Part shown: positions 32,450 to 44,299 of the stretch, piece after piece | Numbering within the stretch: the stretch's first letter is position 1 | Layout of the letters: every line of letters begins with the position of its first letter | Assembly: GCA_022410635.1 (NCBI GenBank) | Contig: JAJVDF010000003.1 | Location: forward strand, 6,280,290-6,344,289 | Reading direction: 5' to 3' | Length of the DNA: 64,000 nucleotides | Source of the DNA: Tretioscincus oriximinensis | Lineage: Eukaryota; Chordata; Lepidosauria; Squamata; Gymnophthalmidae | The notes under the pieces: model-generated | Database searches by the model: none | Told to the model about the DNA's origin: nothing | The model's input: the letters and a program-made list of their open reading frames with translations, nothing else | Position numbers and translations under genes: made by a program

Positions 32450-33750
32450 ATCACAAAGATGTAAGGTTGTTGGATGTCTTTGGCACTCCCTAGTGGCTTG
32501 ATGCTGAAAGTGGCTGCAAACAACAGCGAGCCCAACAGAAAGTCAAATACTCTAAAGCTGTGGCTCTGGGGAGGCCCCAAGTGCTTCTTTAGTGACTGTC
32601 ACTGCTTGGGGATGAGATGGTTTTACGTCCGTTTTTCATCCTCCCGTCCTTCCTGCCACCCACAGCAGTTTTGTAAAAATGCTGCCCACAGCCCTTGGGA
32701 CAACTATTAAAGAGGAGAAGGTAGCTCCACGGCTGCTTCCTGAGCTATCTCCAGCAAGATCTGTGGTGGGATGAAAGAGATGTGGCACCTTCAACACTGC
32801 TGCCTGCTGGTTGGGAGTAACCAGGTTTCCACTCTTCTGTTCTTCCATCCTGCACGTGCCTGTAGTTGCCCCACTGCACTGAAGAGAGGAAACAGAGTTA
32901 TTCCACTAGTAGGTACTAAGTTGAAAATAATAAATAAATTCTATAATGTTTATATTCCATCTTATGTATACTCAGGAAACATCCTTAGCATGGACCGTTC
33001 TGAAAAAAAAAATCCTACATTCAGCAAGATTTGTTGAAATATCAGGGCAAAATTAAAGGACTGAATCTTAAAATATCTACAGAACAGCAGTGCAATTCAC
33101 ACAGTTTCACCTCAGGTGGTCCTATTCTGCTGTAACACCACAACGTTGATTAAAAAAAAAACCCTTGTCTTTGAAATGTCTTTCACTTTTCATGAAACAG
33201 TAAGATACAAAACCTGGAGGGACTATATACATTTAGAAATTAGGCTTCGACGTGAATAGATTTCTCTGTATATTTTCCAATCTTGCTTGCCTCCCTTGCC
33301 TTTCATCTTCTGACAAAATACTCAGTTCTTCTTCTAACCTAGTCCTTCCATTTTCATTCAACATTCCTTAAAGGTGCATCACACTAATTGTCTCACTTTC
33401 AAAACATTACGCCTCAGAAGCTTGTGTCACTGAAGGGGTACTCCAACTTATGATTGGCCTATAAAAGGTGAGCAAGTCATTTGAAGCATGGTAAACCTTT
33501 TATTACATTAGAGATTCTGGGCAGTCATTATGAAGAAATCCAAGTTACATTGGCTGAAAACATACTTTCTGTGCCATATGTCTTCTTTTAACTGTATTTT
33601 CAAAGATAGCAATAAAATTGTAAAAATAAACACTATTTAAATTTCCCTTAACTCACAGATTTGGCAACTCTGATCTGTTTATTTGAATAAATTTAAGCTA
33701 TCTGTGTAACGGATTAGCAATATAACTATGTTAATTTTGCTCTGTACAAG
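32450..33750. other. Stretch with no gene recognised
   Basis: A+T-rich DNA without recognisable exon or repeat family. Confidence 0.4.
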
Positions 33751-33849
33751 AGCTCAATGGTTGAACAAACAGCCTGGAAACAGAGGGTTGCTAGTTCAGT
33801 CCCTAGCCTCCCAAGATATAGGGAATAGTAAACTATTTCTGAACCTTAA

Positions 33850-34736
33850 GCTGCATCCACACATCACTTATTTATTTCCACTGTAACTGAATTAACGGGG
33901 TGTTCACTTTCCTCGTTATTAGGCTCCTTAGCTTGTCTAAGGCAGCTTTTTTCACAGCATAGAGACACGTGTAAAGTAATTCACACGGAGGCCATAAGCT
34001 TAGGTTGAGAAGCAATACAGGAGGCCCATGGGTAGTGGGACACTCCAGAACACAACTGTGCAGAGGTTTTTATTGACTCCAAAACAGAAGGCGTGGATCA
34101 ATTTAGTGATGTCAGAAGGGGTTGTACAAAGATGTGGGTTAGGGCGGACCGGAGGTGTGCCCAGGTAGTGACCCCTGTGTGACGCGTTTCTCTCCTCCCA
34201 AAGGAGGTGCAGCCTGTGTCAGGAAATGCCAAATATGGTATGGTGGGAAGATACAAGATTGACCCTTTTAGCTTTCGTTTATCCTTCTAGGGCCTGGAAT
34301 ACTGTGACTCACTTAAGGGAATAGAGCTTAATGGGTTTCCTCTTTGCCACTAATAGGCTAAATGGCTTTTAGCCCAGGTGCGTGGCTAGTAAACTATGGG
34401 TGCCCTTTTGCCACAATGGGTGTCATTAAGCCCTTAAGTCTGGTAGGGTTCCTTGAATGAGATATGCCCTCAGGACAGGAAGAGAGATTGGCCTCTCCTG
34501 TTTACCTCCTGAGGATGGAATTTCCAGAGATTTTCAAAACTTTCCACCCAGGCCTCTCTTGAGCTAGCAGAGATCAATTCTTGTATATTTTATAACAAAT
34601 ATATATATGCCAATTAATATATCCTATATGGCTAACCCCAACACTGAATATTCCATGACAAAGCATTGTGTGGACCAATTTATTCCAGAATATCCATGTT
34701 TTATAGTGGAATAAATAAATGATGTGTGGGTGCAGC
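33850..34736. mobile_element. DNA element of about 887 bases with 35-base terminal inverted repeats
   Basis: Left end GCTGCATCCACACATCACTT then ATTTATTTCCACTGTA; right end is the complement of GCTGCACCCACACATCATTT then ATTTATTCCACTATA. Three mismatches and one indel. No transposase frame, so non-autonomous. No clear target duplication. A tRNA-like SINE head (about 33750-33845) abuts its left end. Confidence 0.75.
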
Positions 34737-34779
34737 CATAGTCAAGAAAACTGCACAGACATGCTGATTGAGTCGGAAA

Positions 34780-35065
34780 GTAGCTGTAGCATCAGTGGTG
34801 AAGCAAACTGCGTAGAAAGCAGATGGTTGCTAGTTCGAAGGCAGGGCCTTTTCATTAGTTGCCCCAGACAATAGCATTTTCTCCCGCTTTAGGTGCTTCA
34901 AGCATCATCCCTGTATACATTCAGAAAATCTCTGAAGATGTCTCTTCAGAGACAGTGTTTTAAAATGTTAATTTTGTATTCTGGTCTTTGTTATTAGCTG
35001 CCTTGAGACCTTCAGGAACAGGGATTAGACAGAAGTAGGACTAAATATATAGATAAATTCTCTTC
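34780..35065 (+). repeat. tRNA-like SINE head and SINE/LINE 3' end
   Basis: 34785-34845 has tRNA-promoter-like text (GTAGCATCAGTGGTGAAGC ... GGTTGCTAGTTCGAAGG). 34846-35065 is a degraded copy of the repeat at 25632-25918 ('ctgccttgagaccttcaggaacaggg'). Confidence 0.55.
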
Positions 35066-35416
35066 TGTCCCCAGATGCAGGAACAAAAACATTGCTAGTT
35101 GCTTTCCTGTTCCCCAGTCATGTCAAAAGCATTGTTAAATTTACTTGTATGTGTACTGCTTTTGGGGTAAACCACAATCATTCCTGCACTGTGGAAACAT
35201 TCTTGAAAGATGTACAAATGCTGTATTCCAGACCTTATGTGTTTTACATGTTTCTACTCAGTGCCTTAGTGAGGGAAGCAGCCAGGTATGTCATGTGGAA
35301 CACAAGACTAGAGAATATAGCTTTCAGGCTTCTTACTCCTGTGCTAGAAGCAGGAATGCGTCTCCCTGGGAGAGTTGAAAAGGCAGGAAACATTCAGCCA
35401 CTGGGCTTAAAACCAT

Positions 35417-35833
35417 TAGGGTTGCCACCTGTCCCTTATAATGCGGGATGTCATGTATTTTAGCTCAAAATTGCGCGTCCCGTATTATTGGGTCAGTGTC
35501 CTGTAAATTACTGGCTTCTGGTAGGCAGGCAGGACGCATACTGTGGTGCACAGTGGAGGCAGAGTTTTGGCAGAAGCCTTAAGAAGCTTCATAAAGTTCA
35601 TATAAATTGCAAAGTGTCTTGGGCATTGTTGCCCCAGTATGAAGCTTAGTTTGGGCACCAACTTTTGTATTTTGCAGCAGACCCCTGTCTCTAAGGGGTT
35701 GGACTTGCTCTACAGGCATTTAGTTTTTTGTTTACATTTTTTTGTAGTTTTTTAGTGTCTCTTATTTATGTGAAATGTCCCTTATTTTTAGGAGCATGTC
35801 CTGTATTTCACTTATCAAAAGGTGGCAACCCTA
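35417..35833. mobile_element. hAT-like element, 417 bases, perfect 8-base target duplication
   Basis: Terminal inverted repeats TAGGGTTGCCACCT (14/14). Target duplication AAAACCAT at 35409-35416 and 35834-35841, identical. The interior has CCCGTATT / AATGCGGGA / CCTTATTTTTAGG motifs and no transposase. The clearest single insertion event in the window. Confidence 0.92.
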
Positions 35834-35841
35834 AAAACCAT

Positions 35842-36590
35842 TGGTTGCTAGAAACCTAGGGCCCCCCTACATGTACAGCTATTGTCTGGACAGCAGCACA
35901 ACAGGAGGGAGGGAGAGCAGAGATGACAGCGCACGCATGGTAATGACCAAACTCAAAGAATCTCATACACCCCGCACCAAAGTCTCCACCCAGCCTGTAC
36001 GATAATTCTATTACATGTGACATGGGCAGACCCAATCATAACAGCCTTAAAAAGCAAGTAAACCCCAGGGCGGGCAGGAGGGGCCACTTTGGGGGGGGGG
36101 AGGGGGGGCACCATGAAGCAAGTTGCCACCTTGTCACCCTGCCCTGCATTTAGCCCCAGTCAGTGGACAGGAATGGTTTTCATAACCCATTTTCTGTGCG
36201 TAAGTGTTCCAGAAAGTGGCCTAAGTGGCCATTCTGGGCTAGCATAGGCTATGGCAGGATGGGAAACAGGCAGCAGGCCCTGGCACTGACCCTTTTCAGA
36301 ACAGAATCAGCCCCAGTGCATTTTGCAGGCTTAGAAAAGTCCATCCTTTGGACACCAAATCCCAAGATCCATACTATACGCCTGAAAAGGTCAGTGGTAT
36401 CAACTCAGAGCAGGACAGCAGCTCTGGAGCTTGAAAGGGCATCAAAGAAGAAACTGCCTTAGCAGGTGCTCTTGTTCGAGGCCCCTTGTGCACTGGCCCT
36501 TATTCTGCCCTGTAATATCTCTGGACATGCTAATGGGACTGNAGCCAGGCCCACGTTAGCCTGCACAGGCATATGGGTGGCAGGAGCTAC
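35842..36590. other. Stretch with G runs, no gene recognised
   Basis: Holds G-rich runs at 36090-36110. A segment (about 36200-36320) shares 'gttccagaaagtgg', 'aacaggcagcaggcc' wording with 12800-12925, suggesting another old repeat. No exon supported. Confidence 0.4.
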
Positions 36591-36592
36591 AA

Positions 36593-36781
36593 ACAGGGGT
36601 GGGCAATTAATTTTTCCCAAGGGGCCACATGAGAAATTGGGGTGGTTTTAGGGGGCCGGATTAATATAGTTAACTCAGTTCTACCCAATACTGTATATAA
36701 CTCTGAGCTAAGAGGGGCGGGCCAGTCAGAGACAGTAGGAGGGCCGCATGTGGCCCTCGGGCCGCCCCTTGCCCAGGTCTG
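36593..36781. mobile_element. hAT-type MITE, copy 2
   Basis: Inverted orientation relative to the copy at 12957, same length (189). Flanks AGCTACAA (36585-36592) and AGCTACAT (36782-36789), 7/8 match. Located about 150 bases before the second CpG island. Confidence 0.87.
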
Positions 36782-36929
36782 AGCTACATTATGGTCGAGA
36801 TATATAATGCAGAATAAGGTGGACCTTCCCGCATTAAACCCGGGTCAGCGCTTTGCCCTTTAATGGTTTTAGAAGAAAGGGGGCTTTTCACCAGGTGCAG
36901 CTTCTCACCTTAAAGTGCAACAATAGTGT

Positions 36930-37900
36930 TGTGAAGTGAGGGATCTTTTGCAATTCCTGATTCTCTCGCAGCCACGCAGCCTCCCAGTCCTACTAGTTAC
37001 CGGGGGGGGGGGNGGGGGTCCTAGAGGGCTTTGCCTATCCCAGGTTTCCGGCTCCTCATTGGCTGAGCGCGCTCGCCTTCGCCACGCCCCCGTCCTATTG
37101 AGGGAGCTACGGCTCCTCCTCCTTCTGCGCGCCCATTCCTCCAAAGCCGCGGCGCGCCTCCTCCCTGCGCGCCTCAGCCAATGCGAGCCAGAGGAGGGCG
37201 GCCGCTGGCCTTCCTCTTTGTTGCAGGACCCAATGGGAAGAAAGGAGGCGAGTTGTTTGTGTGGTCGCAGGCAGGCTGCTACTTCTGCCGCTTGGGCCAG
37301 CAGAGGAGCCAGCGGCGGGTTGCGTGCACGGCCGGCGCGGCAAGTCCCAAGTACAGGCGCCCTGCTGCGGGCACCGAGTCGCCGTCGGGTGGGAGCAGCG
37401 CAGGAGGGCCGGTAAGTGCTGGGCCGCTTTGCAGACAGAGAGCAGTGCTTGGGGCAGGAGGCCGAATCCTCCCTCTGCGCGAAGGAGCTTCCACTGGCAG
37501 CGCAGCACAGCCTGCAGGCGCCCGCACTGGAGCACCCAGCAGCAGCGCCTGGTTCCGCAGCAGGAAGAGGCGGCGGGCGGGCGGCGGCGCCCAGAGGCTG
37601 CTCCACGCGGCTTCGGCCAGGGGCGGCGCTGTGCCTGCGGGTGGCGAGGTGCAGGTACACTTAGGGGCTTCCCAGACTGCCTTGGGGGGGACGAATGAGC
37701 CTAGGTAAGGGGAGAGAGGAAGGGTCTGGAGGTTTGTGGCCGACGGCTGCTTTGTTGCCTGCGCGAGCACCTCGGAGAGCGCCAGGGCTCCGTGCAGCTT
37801 TCATGGCAAGCGCGCAGCAGTAGTTTGCCATTGCCGCCTCCTGGGAACAGGGCCCTCGCTGCCCTCCAAGCCGTTTTCTCCACCCCTCAGCTACAGTTGC
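36930..37900 (+). promoter_or_regulatory. CpG island, probable promoter and first exon of the next gene
   Basis: G+C-rich, CpG-dense stretch. CCAAT motifs at 37058-37062 (as ATTGG) and 37178-37182, plus CCAAT at about 37230. Plus-strand splice donors GTAAGT at 37411 (after GGAGGGCCG) and GTAAGG at 37702 (after GAGCCTAG) would end a noncoding or N-terminal exon. No convincing protein: the long frames on both strands look compositional. In mammals C20orf27/ADISSP follows SPEF1 in the same orientation, making it the first candidate, by synteny only. Confidence 0.65.
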
Positions 37901-39595
37901 TTCCAGGCTCCAAAGCCACCTTGGGCGCAATGGCAGGTGGTTTGTTGTGCCATTGGTACTGTGGCTGAGGATCGGGCCAACAACCTACTGATCCCTGGCC
38001 GCTTGTTCCATCACTGTGCTACGGACACCCCAGATCCCATGGGCCCCTCTTAAGTAGATCTGTAGCAGTGGTTTCTCACCATGGACTTCTAGGGTAGGGT
38101 GACCAGATAAGAGGACCAGGACTGAGCTTTGCACCAATGGCAGCAGAAGTGATCACTTTTAATGGTTGCAAAATTTTTCACCAGCAGTAGCTTCTAATGG
38201 CTGCACTTTTTCACACTCATTAGAGGTCCAAAGCTTTATCCCCGCGATTTTAGGTGGGAACCTTATTCTAGGGGGAATCTGAGACTCAACCGTACCACCT
38301 CCTGCTTTGGAAGCAGTGAAGCTTCAGCCACTTCCTATTTATTTGGGAGGGGACTGCTAAGTTGGCTGCCTTCTGTCTGCTGGTATAATTCTCCTGTTTA
38401 TCATGCCCCTTTCTCAAGGCACACCTAGGCAGTGGGCAATTCGGAAAGGGAAATTGCAAGACAGAAGCCAAAGGAAAGGTGCTATAAAGCCTTATTAATG
38501 CATGAATCCTGCATTGAGCAGGGTGTTGGACTCGATGGCCCTGGAAGTCCCTTCCACTCTATGATTTTATGATCACGATCAGAATTGCAAAGAACGTGAT
38601 ACCATCTTGGCTTGTGTGTTTCCTCCATCTGCACCATGTTTTTTCCACCTCGCCCAGGAGTTTACATACTTTGGCAACAATGAAACGTGGATGTTCCTGC
38701 TTGCAGCATCCCTAAGAGCTGGCAGTGAAGTCCAGGAAGACCCCTTTTATGTGCAATAATTGACACACACACCCTTTGCCTTGGATTGTTCGCAAGCCGA
38801 ACTGAGCATCTCTTGCACCAATGGGACATTGTAAGACTCAAGACCCTCATCTTGCCACTCTGTATTGCTTATAGAGTGGAACCATAATGCTTCTTAAGGC
38901 TCTCAGAAAATGATGAGCACAAGCTGAGATGATGTTNTTCGGGTTCCCTTTAAATCAGTTTTTTTAAAAAACAACAATAGTGGTTTGATTCATTGCTTCC
39001 CGGTAGTCCATAACAGGTGTAAATTTTNCATTCGACTTCTGTTTAAGATCCAGAAGCCGTGAGTGGGCCGCTGTGTAACAGGAGTTGCTGGACTCAGAAA
39101 GGTTGTGGCCTGATTCAGCAGGGCTCTCCTTATGTAACTATAGCAAGTCACCAGTGAACGTTCTTTTTCACTATGGTTTGTTTGGTCGGTCTCTTGATTT
39201 GCATTCAACTCAGGTTTTCCAAGCAGGGTAGTTTGGCTTCCAAATGCATATGCTGGTTTGCAGCACATCAGCTGAAGCAATTCAGTACACCTTGGAAGGT
39301 TTAGGGCTTTGGTTTCTGGGTCTCTGCATACTTCAGAGCCTCCAGCCTTGCTACCCTTTACTTCCAGCCCATGAAAGAAAGCTTGCCCTCCATGGTCTTC
39401 CTTACCTCACCTGCTTTATTTCTGTCTTATGTCTCAGGGTATCTTCCAATACTCTGGTCCCCTTGAAAACTGGCCTAACTGAACCATAAATAGCCCTTTC
39501 TGAATGGGGACGAGAAGCTTCTTCTTCAGCCAACCCCACCCTTCCTGCAGTAAAGAGTGGCTCCTTCACCAGTTTAAAGCCACTGACATATTGCA
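37901..39595. other. Stretch downstream of the CpG island, no gene recognised
   Basis: Apart from the CR1 ends at 38505-38573 and about 39040-39145, no exon is seen. If the CpG island starts a plus-strand gene, this is its first intron. A stray hAT-like end (TAGGGTGACCAGAT) occurs at about 38096. Confidence 0.45.
38505..38573 (+). repeat. CR1 3' end (ATTCTATG-type lineage)
   Basis: 'catgaatcctgcattgagcagggtgttggactcgatggccctggaagtcccttccactctatgattttatg': the 3' terminus typical of the CR1 lineage with an ATTCTATG tail. Confidence 0.75.
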
Positions 39596-39614
39596 ATGTT
39601 GTTGAACTGCATTT

Positions 39615-40040
39615 TCAGAACCCAAGATGAGCCCTGCCGAATGGGGCCACAGCCTGTCTATTTGAGTCTATTCTGTGTCACTCATTGGCCCACCATTTGT
39701 CACTGGGCACCTCAGATGAAAAGAGAAAGCAAAGCTTTTGCCTGCTCCCTGTTCCTTGCAAATGACATTTCAGGAATCCTGCTTGTTGTTCTATCCTGGA
39801 GGCAGGATCAAGAGATCCATCCTAATAGCTATTCGTATACTTGGCTTCCATGAATTTGTCTAATTTAAAGCTATCCAAGTTGCTAACTGCCACCACCTCT
39901 TCTGGAAATAAATTCCATAGTCTGATAACCTTCTGGATGAAAAAAATTATTTCCCTTGCATGTTCTAACTCTTCTGCACATCAGCTTTAAGGAAAGGTCC
40001 TAGTGTTTTGTGATAAATATTTTCTCTTCATCTTATCCAT
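39615..40040 (-). repeat. CR1 LINE 3' region
   Basis: Minus-strand CR1: 'gatgagccctgccgaatggggccacagcc', 'ggcccaccatttg', 'caaatgacatttcaggaatcctg', 'aattccatagtctgataaccttctgg', 'ttctgcacatcagcttt'. Degenerate. Confidence 0.8.
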
Positions 40041-40629
40041 CCTGTGCATGTTTTTCTTACTAGCAGTGGCTGTAACTGTTCTTGACTTCCAGCTGCCTTT
40101 GCAGTTCTTCCTTCAGCCACAGCCTCCTTCTAATTCTCTCTGGCTATTTGAGGGTTGGGAGTGACTCTGTTGCTCTCCTGCATCCATTTCCCTGCCTTGT
40201 TAAGCCTGCCCAGAAGGAACTGGCCCTGGAATGATCACTCTTGAAGGCAACGTTTGGGATCTGAAGGGTTTTATGTAGTTTCTCCCTCCTTTTTCTAAAC
40301 ATCTTTGCCACTCACAGAGAAACACTTTCAGTCGTGAAGTGATCACACAGGACTTTTGGGAGAAGTGTGATTTCAAAGGATTCTCTTATCTGTAAAGACA
40401 TGAAAACCTGTTGCAGAGTTTAAAAAATGAGTGCCATTTTAGCTTGCGTTTAATTGGCTGCAAACTCGCCCGGTTTTTTTTTGTCTCGGATTGGTTCATT
40501 TGCCATAGCAGCCACTTCTTGGCTACAATTGACTACAGGGGTTTCCATAGTTTTCCATTTTATGGAATCATGTTGTGTGTCCCCCCAAGAGTGATTAACG
40601 TATTTCCCACATGGCAAAGTTCGATGTCT

Positions 40630-40990
40630 CCCGAGTTTATTTTATTTATTATTTTATTTTATTTAAAGATTTTTACCCCGCCCTTCCCCCCGAAGGTGTC
40701 CAGGGCGGCTTACAAAAGTTAAAAATTCAGGTCGTCATGACCTTCACAACATTAAAACCATAAAAGAAACACAAGAATTTAAAATGTCGTCCTCTGATGG
40801 GGGAGCTAACCCGAAAAGGCCCAGGTGAAGAGACAGGTCTTTACCAGGCGCCGAAAAGATTGTAAAGATGGCGCCAGGCGTGCTTCCGGGGGGAGGCCAT
40901 TCCATAGTATCGGGGCCACCACCGAGAAAGCTCTTCCCCGCGCCCCCGCCCCCCTTATCCTAGAGCAGGAGGGGACGACTAGACTTGGAG
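40630..40990 (-). repeat. SINE/LINE 3' region (minus strand)
   Basis: Begins with A/T-rich TTTATTTATTATTTTATTTT, then 'accccgcccttcccccc' and 'gtccagggcggcttaca' (inverted 'aagccgccctg..' tail), then 'ggtgaagagacaggtctttaccaggcgcc' and 'gggaggccattccatagtatcggggccaccaccgag'. This is the longer, better-kept form of the repeat at 25632-25918, whose 5' part is GGGGCCATTCCGGAATAGGG. Confidence 0.7.
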
Positions 40991-41544
40991 TTGGAGTAAC
41001 AGGCAGTATTTCTGAAACAGGACATTGGGAATAGGTGAAGATTTGCCTTCTTCTGTTTCAGGCTGCCAAGGCTTCTGTTGGGGTTCAGGCTTCTGTCTGC
41101 TTTCTTCCACCTGGGAGCTATGTCCATAAAGATCAGTTGTGCCAGGCTGGGCTTCAGACTAAACCTGTCAGATAACCTCTCTTCTTATAGCTGATTATCC
41201 TTCCTTTCCTTTGCTTTCTGGCAGGAGGTCTCCTTATTGCTTCTCTATTAGATTTAGCCTGGAAACAGGTGGCTGATTTAAAAAGATCCGAAAAGCAGTC
41301 TGAGAGAGCGTGTAGCATATGGCTTCAGTCTGTCCTTCTCTCCATCCATCTGTCCTGCCAGCCACCCAGCCTGCCCATATGGCCCCCATCCCTTATCAGC
41401 CCAGGTGCTTGATTGATCCATCCAGCTGACCAACTGTTTGCCTGTTTTGCTTCACTGCTTCACAGGTGAGTGGCCATCTGTCTGCTTGGATGGCCACTTA
41501 CCTGGCCAGGTCAGCTGACTGCNACTTGCATACCACTTTTGTCG

Positions 41545-44295
41545 TAAGACGGGACGTGCTAAATCGGGTCACAGCTCATCTAGTCCAGCCTTCTATCTCA
41601 CCTGGTGGCCCACCAATTGCTCCTGGGCATCTCAAACAAAGAAATCAAAACCTTAACCTGTTCTTGACTCTCAGCAAATGGTATTTCAGGGATATTACAT
41701 GTCATTCCATCCCAGAGGCTGTATCAATAGAACCATCCCAATAGCTTCCATGACCTTGTCTAATCCTACCTTAAAGCTATCCAAGCTGCTAGTTACCATC
41801 AACTTTTAATTCCATAAATCAGTGAAAAAAATATTTTCCCTCATCTGTCCTAACTCTTCTGCCCATCAGCTTCCCCCCCCCCCAAGGTTTTTTTTATTGT
41901 AATAATAGAAATACAGTACAACAACACCACAAATTATAGACAAAACAACAACTCAAACAACAAAAGCAGTAGCTCCACCAGTCAAGCAAGCTTGAAGAGA
42001 ACAAGACTTCAGATTAGGCTGACCATAGGAGAGGTCAATAAACATCTCAGTTAAAATCATGAGTTCCTGTGTCATTTGTTTGTTCGGCCGAAGTTGATCC
42101 AGAAGTGCTAGAACAGGAATGAGAACAGCCGACTGAGTCTCTTACGTAAAAAAGATGAGTACAGGGAAGCATTGAGGCTGAGTGTGCAGTTGGCGGTGGC
42201 TGCTTGAATCAGAGAAGACCACTTGTTGACAAAGGAGCTGTAGTCAGGTTCACCTAGCATACATTGCTGCTGAGCATGAATCAGTTCCATCAACTCATTG
42301 GTAATCATCACGAGGACAGACCATACTCTGTCACGCCAACACATTAGGTCCATCCCAAGCTCCCCGCACCTGTTCCAACAGTGAAGGTTTAGGGTATTGT
42401 TAAAAGTATGTAAGAGTGTGGGCGAAATGTACCATTTATATATTATTTTATACGAAAGGTCCCTGTCAGCCTGAGATATATGGGCTTTGTAAAGATTCAG
42501 GAGAATTCATTGCCATTCTCCATCCTCTATTTGGAAGCCACATTCCTGTTCCCAGAAATGTTTGTAGTTAGCATTAGGAGGGGTAGACTCCAGCAGTAGT
42601 TTATAGAGTTTAGCAGAGAGACCTCGGTGAATTAATGGTTGATTAGACAACAGATGTTCAAATGGAGTGAGGTCTCTGGTGCCAATGGAGTGAGGTCCCA
42701 GGTGCCAATCTCCCGTGAGCGGAGACTGGAGACAAAACTACAAAGAGAAGACGGAACCAGCCAGTTAGAGGGGGGAAGGCCTAGTATATTAGCGATAGAA
42801 CCTAAAGGTAAGTCTTGAAAAACAGAGGACAAAAAGTCCCCAATATGCCAATAGCCGGCAGCCTTCAGTCTGTCCCAGAAAGAGGGTGAGAAAAACCCAG
42901 GAGAAGGGAAAAGGTGACTAAGTGGCGACGACGGAGAGGGTGGGGGAGCCAGAGATTTCTCCCACTTTCTCCAAACAGATAGTGAACAAGAAGTCATCGA
43001 GTTGGACGTGAGAGAGGAACAACCTTTCAGTTGGGTAGACAGTGGGAAAGAAAGATGAGGGCATGATGATAGCTCCGCCAATTCAATTTTAGCCCAGAGC
43101 AGTGGCTGTTCAGAGAGAGCTTTTAGTAGATGAGAGATATTCCAGTTTGAGGTGTATCCCCAACCCCCCGAGTTTTGAGGGGCGGCTGAGAATTGATTTA
43201 GGGATTCTAGAANGTTTTTTGGCGAAAATCATATTGTCTAGAGATTTCTCCCAAGTCCTTCTTGTAGCAATGGGGATAAAGAAGGGGAGAGTCCAGAAAA
43301 GACAGGTTAACACGGGGAAGACTTTCATTTTGAGGGTGGACTGCAGGGGAAAAGAAAGCTTTGTTTTTCCATTTAGAGACCAGCTGGCTCCCTTTTTCCA
43401 AATTGAGGAGTTCATTGAGACTATCTTGTTAAAGTTTTTCGGAAACCAGATCCCAAGATATTTGATTTTCTTTAATTGAAGAGAAATGTTAGACTGTGAT
43501 TGAATAAAGTGTTGCACCCTTGGAGGAGTATTCAAGCATAGAATTTCTGTCTTTTTGTAATTTACCCTAAGTCCAGCATGAAGCTGGAAACAATCAAGTT
43601 CCAACTTTATTGTCAGGAAGGAAAGAAGAGGGTCAGAAGTGGTCAGAGGAAAGTCATCAGCGTAGAGCAAGAGACTGGAAACGATAGCTAAGAATGTTTG
43701 GGTTGGAGCGGAGGTAAGAGGCAAAGACCTCTATTGAGAGAGCAAAAAGGGAAGGAGAGAGAGGGCAGCCTTGTCTCGAACCACGATACAGCCAGAATGG
43801 GTTGGAGGATGTATTGTTTACATGGACCTGAGTGAGTGGAGAACTATACCTATTTTTGACATAGAGTTTGAATTTGTCGTCAAAGTTCATGTGGTCGAGA
43901 ACCTTAGGGAGAAAGTTATGGCCAACCTGGTCAAAGGCCTTAAATATATTGAAGGAAATAACCCAAAGCTGAGAGTTCCTATCAGCTTCATGGAATGCCC
44001 CTTGGTCCTAGTGTTGTATGATAGAGAAAATGTTTTTTCTCTTTTCATCAGATTATCCATCCGATGTGTGATTTTATCAACTTCAATCATCCCCTCTTAA
44101 ACATCATCTTTTGAGACTGAAGAGCCCTAAATGTTGCAGCCTGATTTCATAAGGGATTTTGTTCATCCCTTTTATCACGCTTGTTGCTCTTTTTTGCATG
44201 TTCTCCCATTTCACAATCTCTTTTCTTATTCTGATGACCAGAGTTGTGCACAGGATTCTAAATGTGGCGTCCCATAGATTTATAAAGAGGCAAAA
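41545..44295 (-). repeat. CR1 LINE 3' region split by an L1-type insertion
   Basis: Minus-strand CR1: 3' part at 41545-41873, resuming at 43981-44295 with the next CR1 text ('atcagcttcatggaatgccccttggtcctag...'), through the distal ORF2 region (IEVDKITHRMDNLMKREKTF, NTRTKGHSMKL). The two parts join at ATCAGCTTC. Confidence 0.85.
41874..43980 (-). pseudogene. L1-type LINE, 5'-truncated ORF2, inserted in CR1
   Basis: 2.1-kb minus-strand non-LTR element between duplicated ATCAGCTTC (41865-41873 and 43981-43989). Two overlapping frames (43890-43657 and 43724-43110) encode the reverse-transcriptase core: FKLYVKNRYSSPLTQVHV, GSRQGCPLSPSLFALSIE, LLLYADDFPLTT with the catalytic YADD, YKKTEILCLN, IKYLGIWFP, then KLGGLGIHLKLEYLS. 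This is the L1-clade motif order. A frameshift separates RQGCPLSPSLF from YADD; an N interrupts codon 43213. The 3' end (low coordinates) lacks a clean poly-A and instead meets a C run (41874-41883) and TTTTTTTTATTG. Confidence 0.88.
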
Positions 44296-44299
44296 TGGT

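Noticed and set aside
36905..37770. Frames of 142-251 codons on both strands at 36.9-37.8 kb
   Set aside because: Mutually overlapping, low-complexity products of a CpG island; no family match on either strand.
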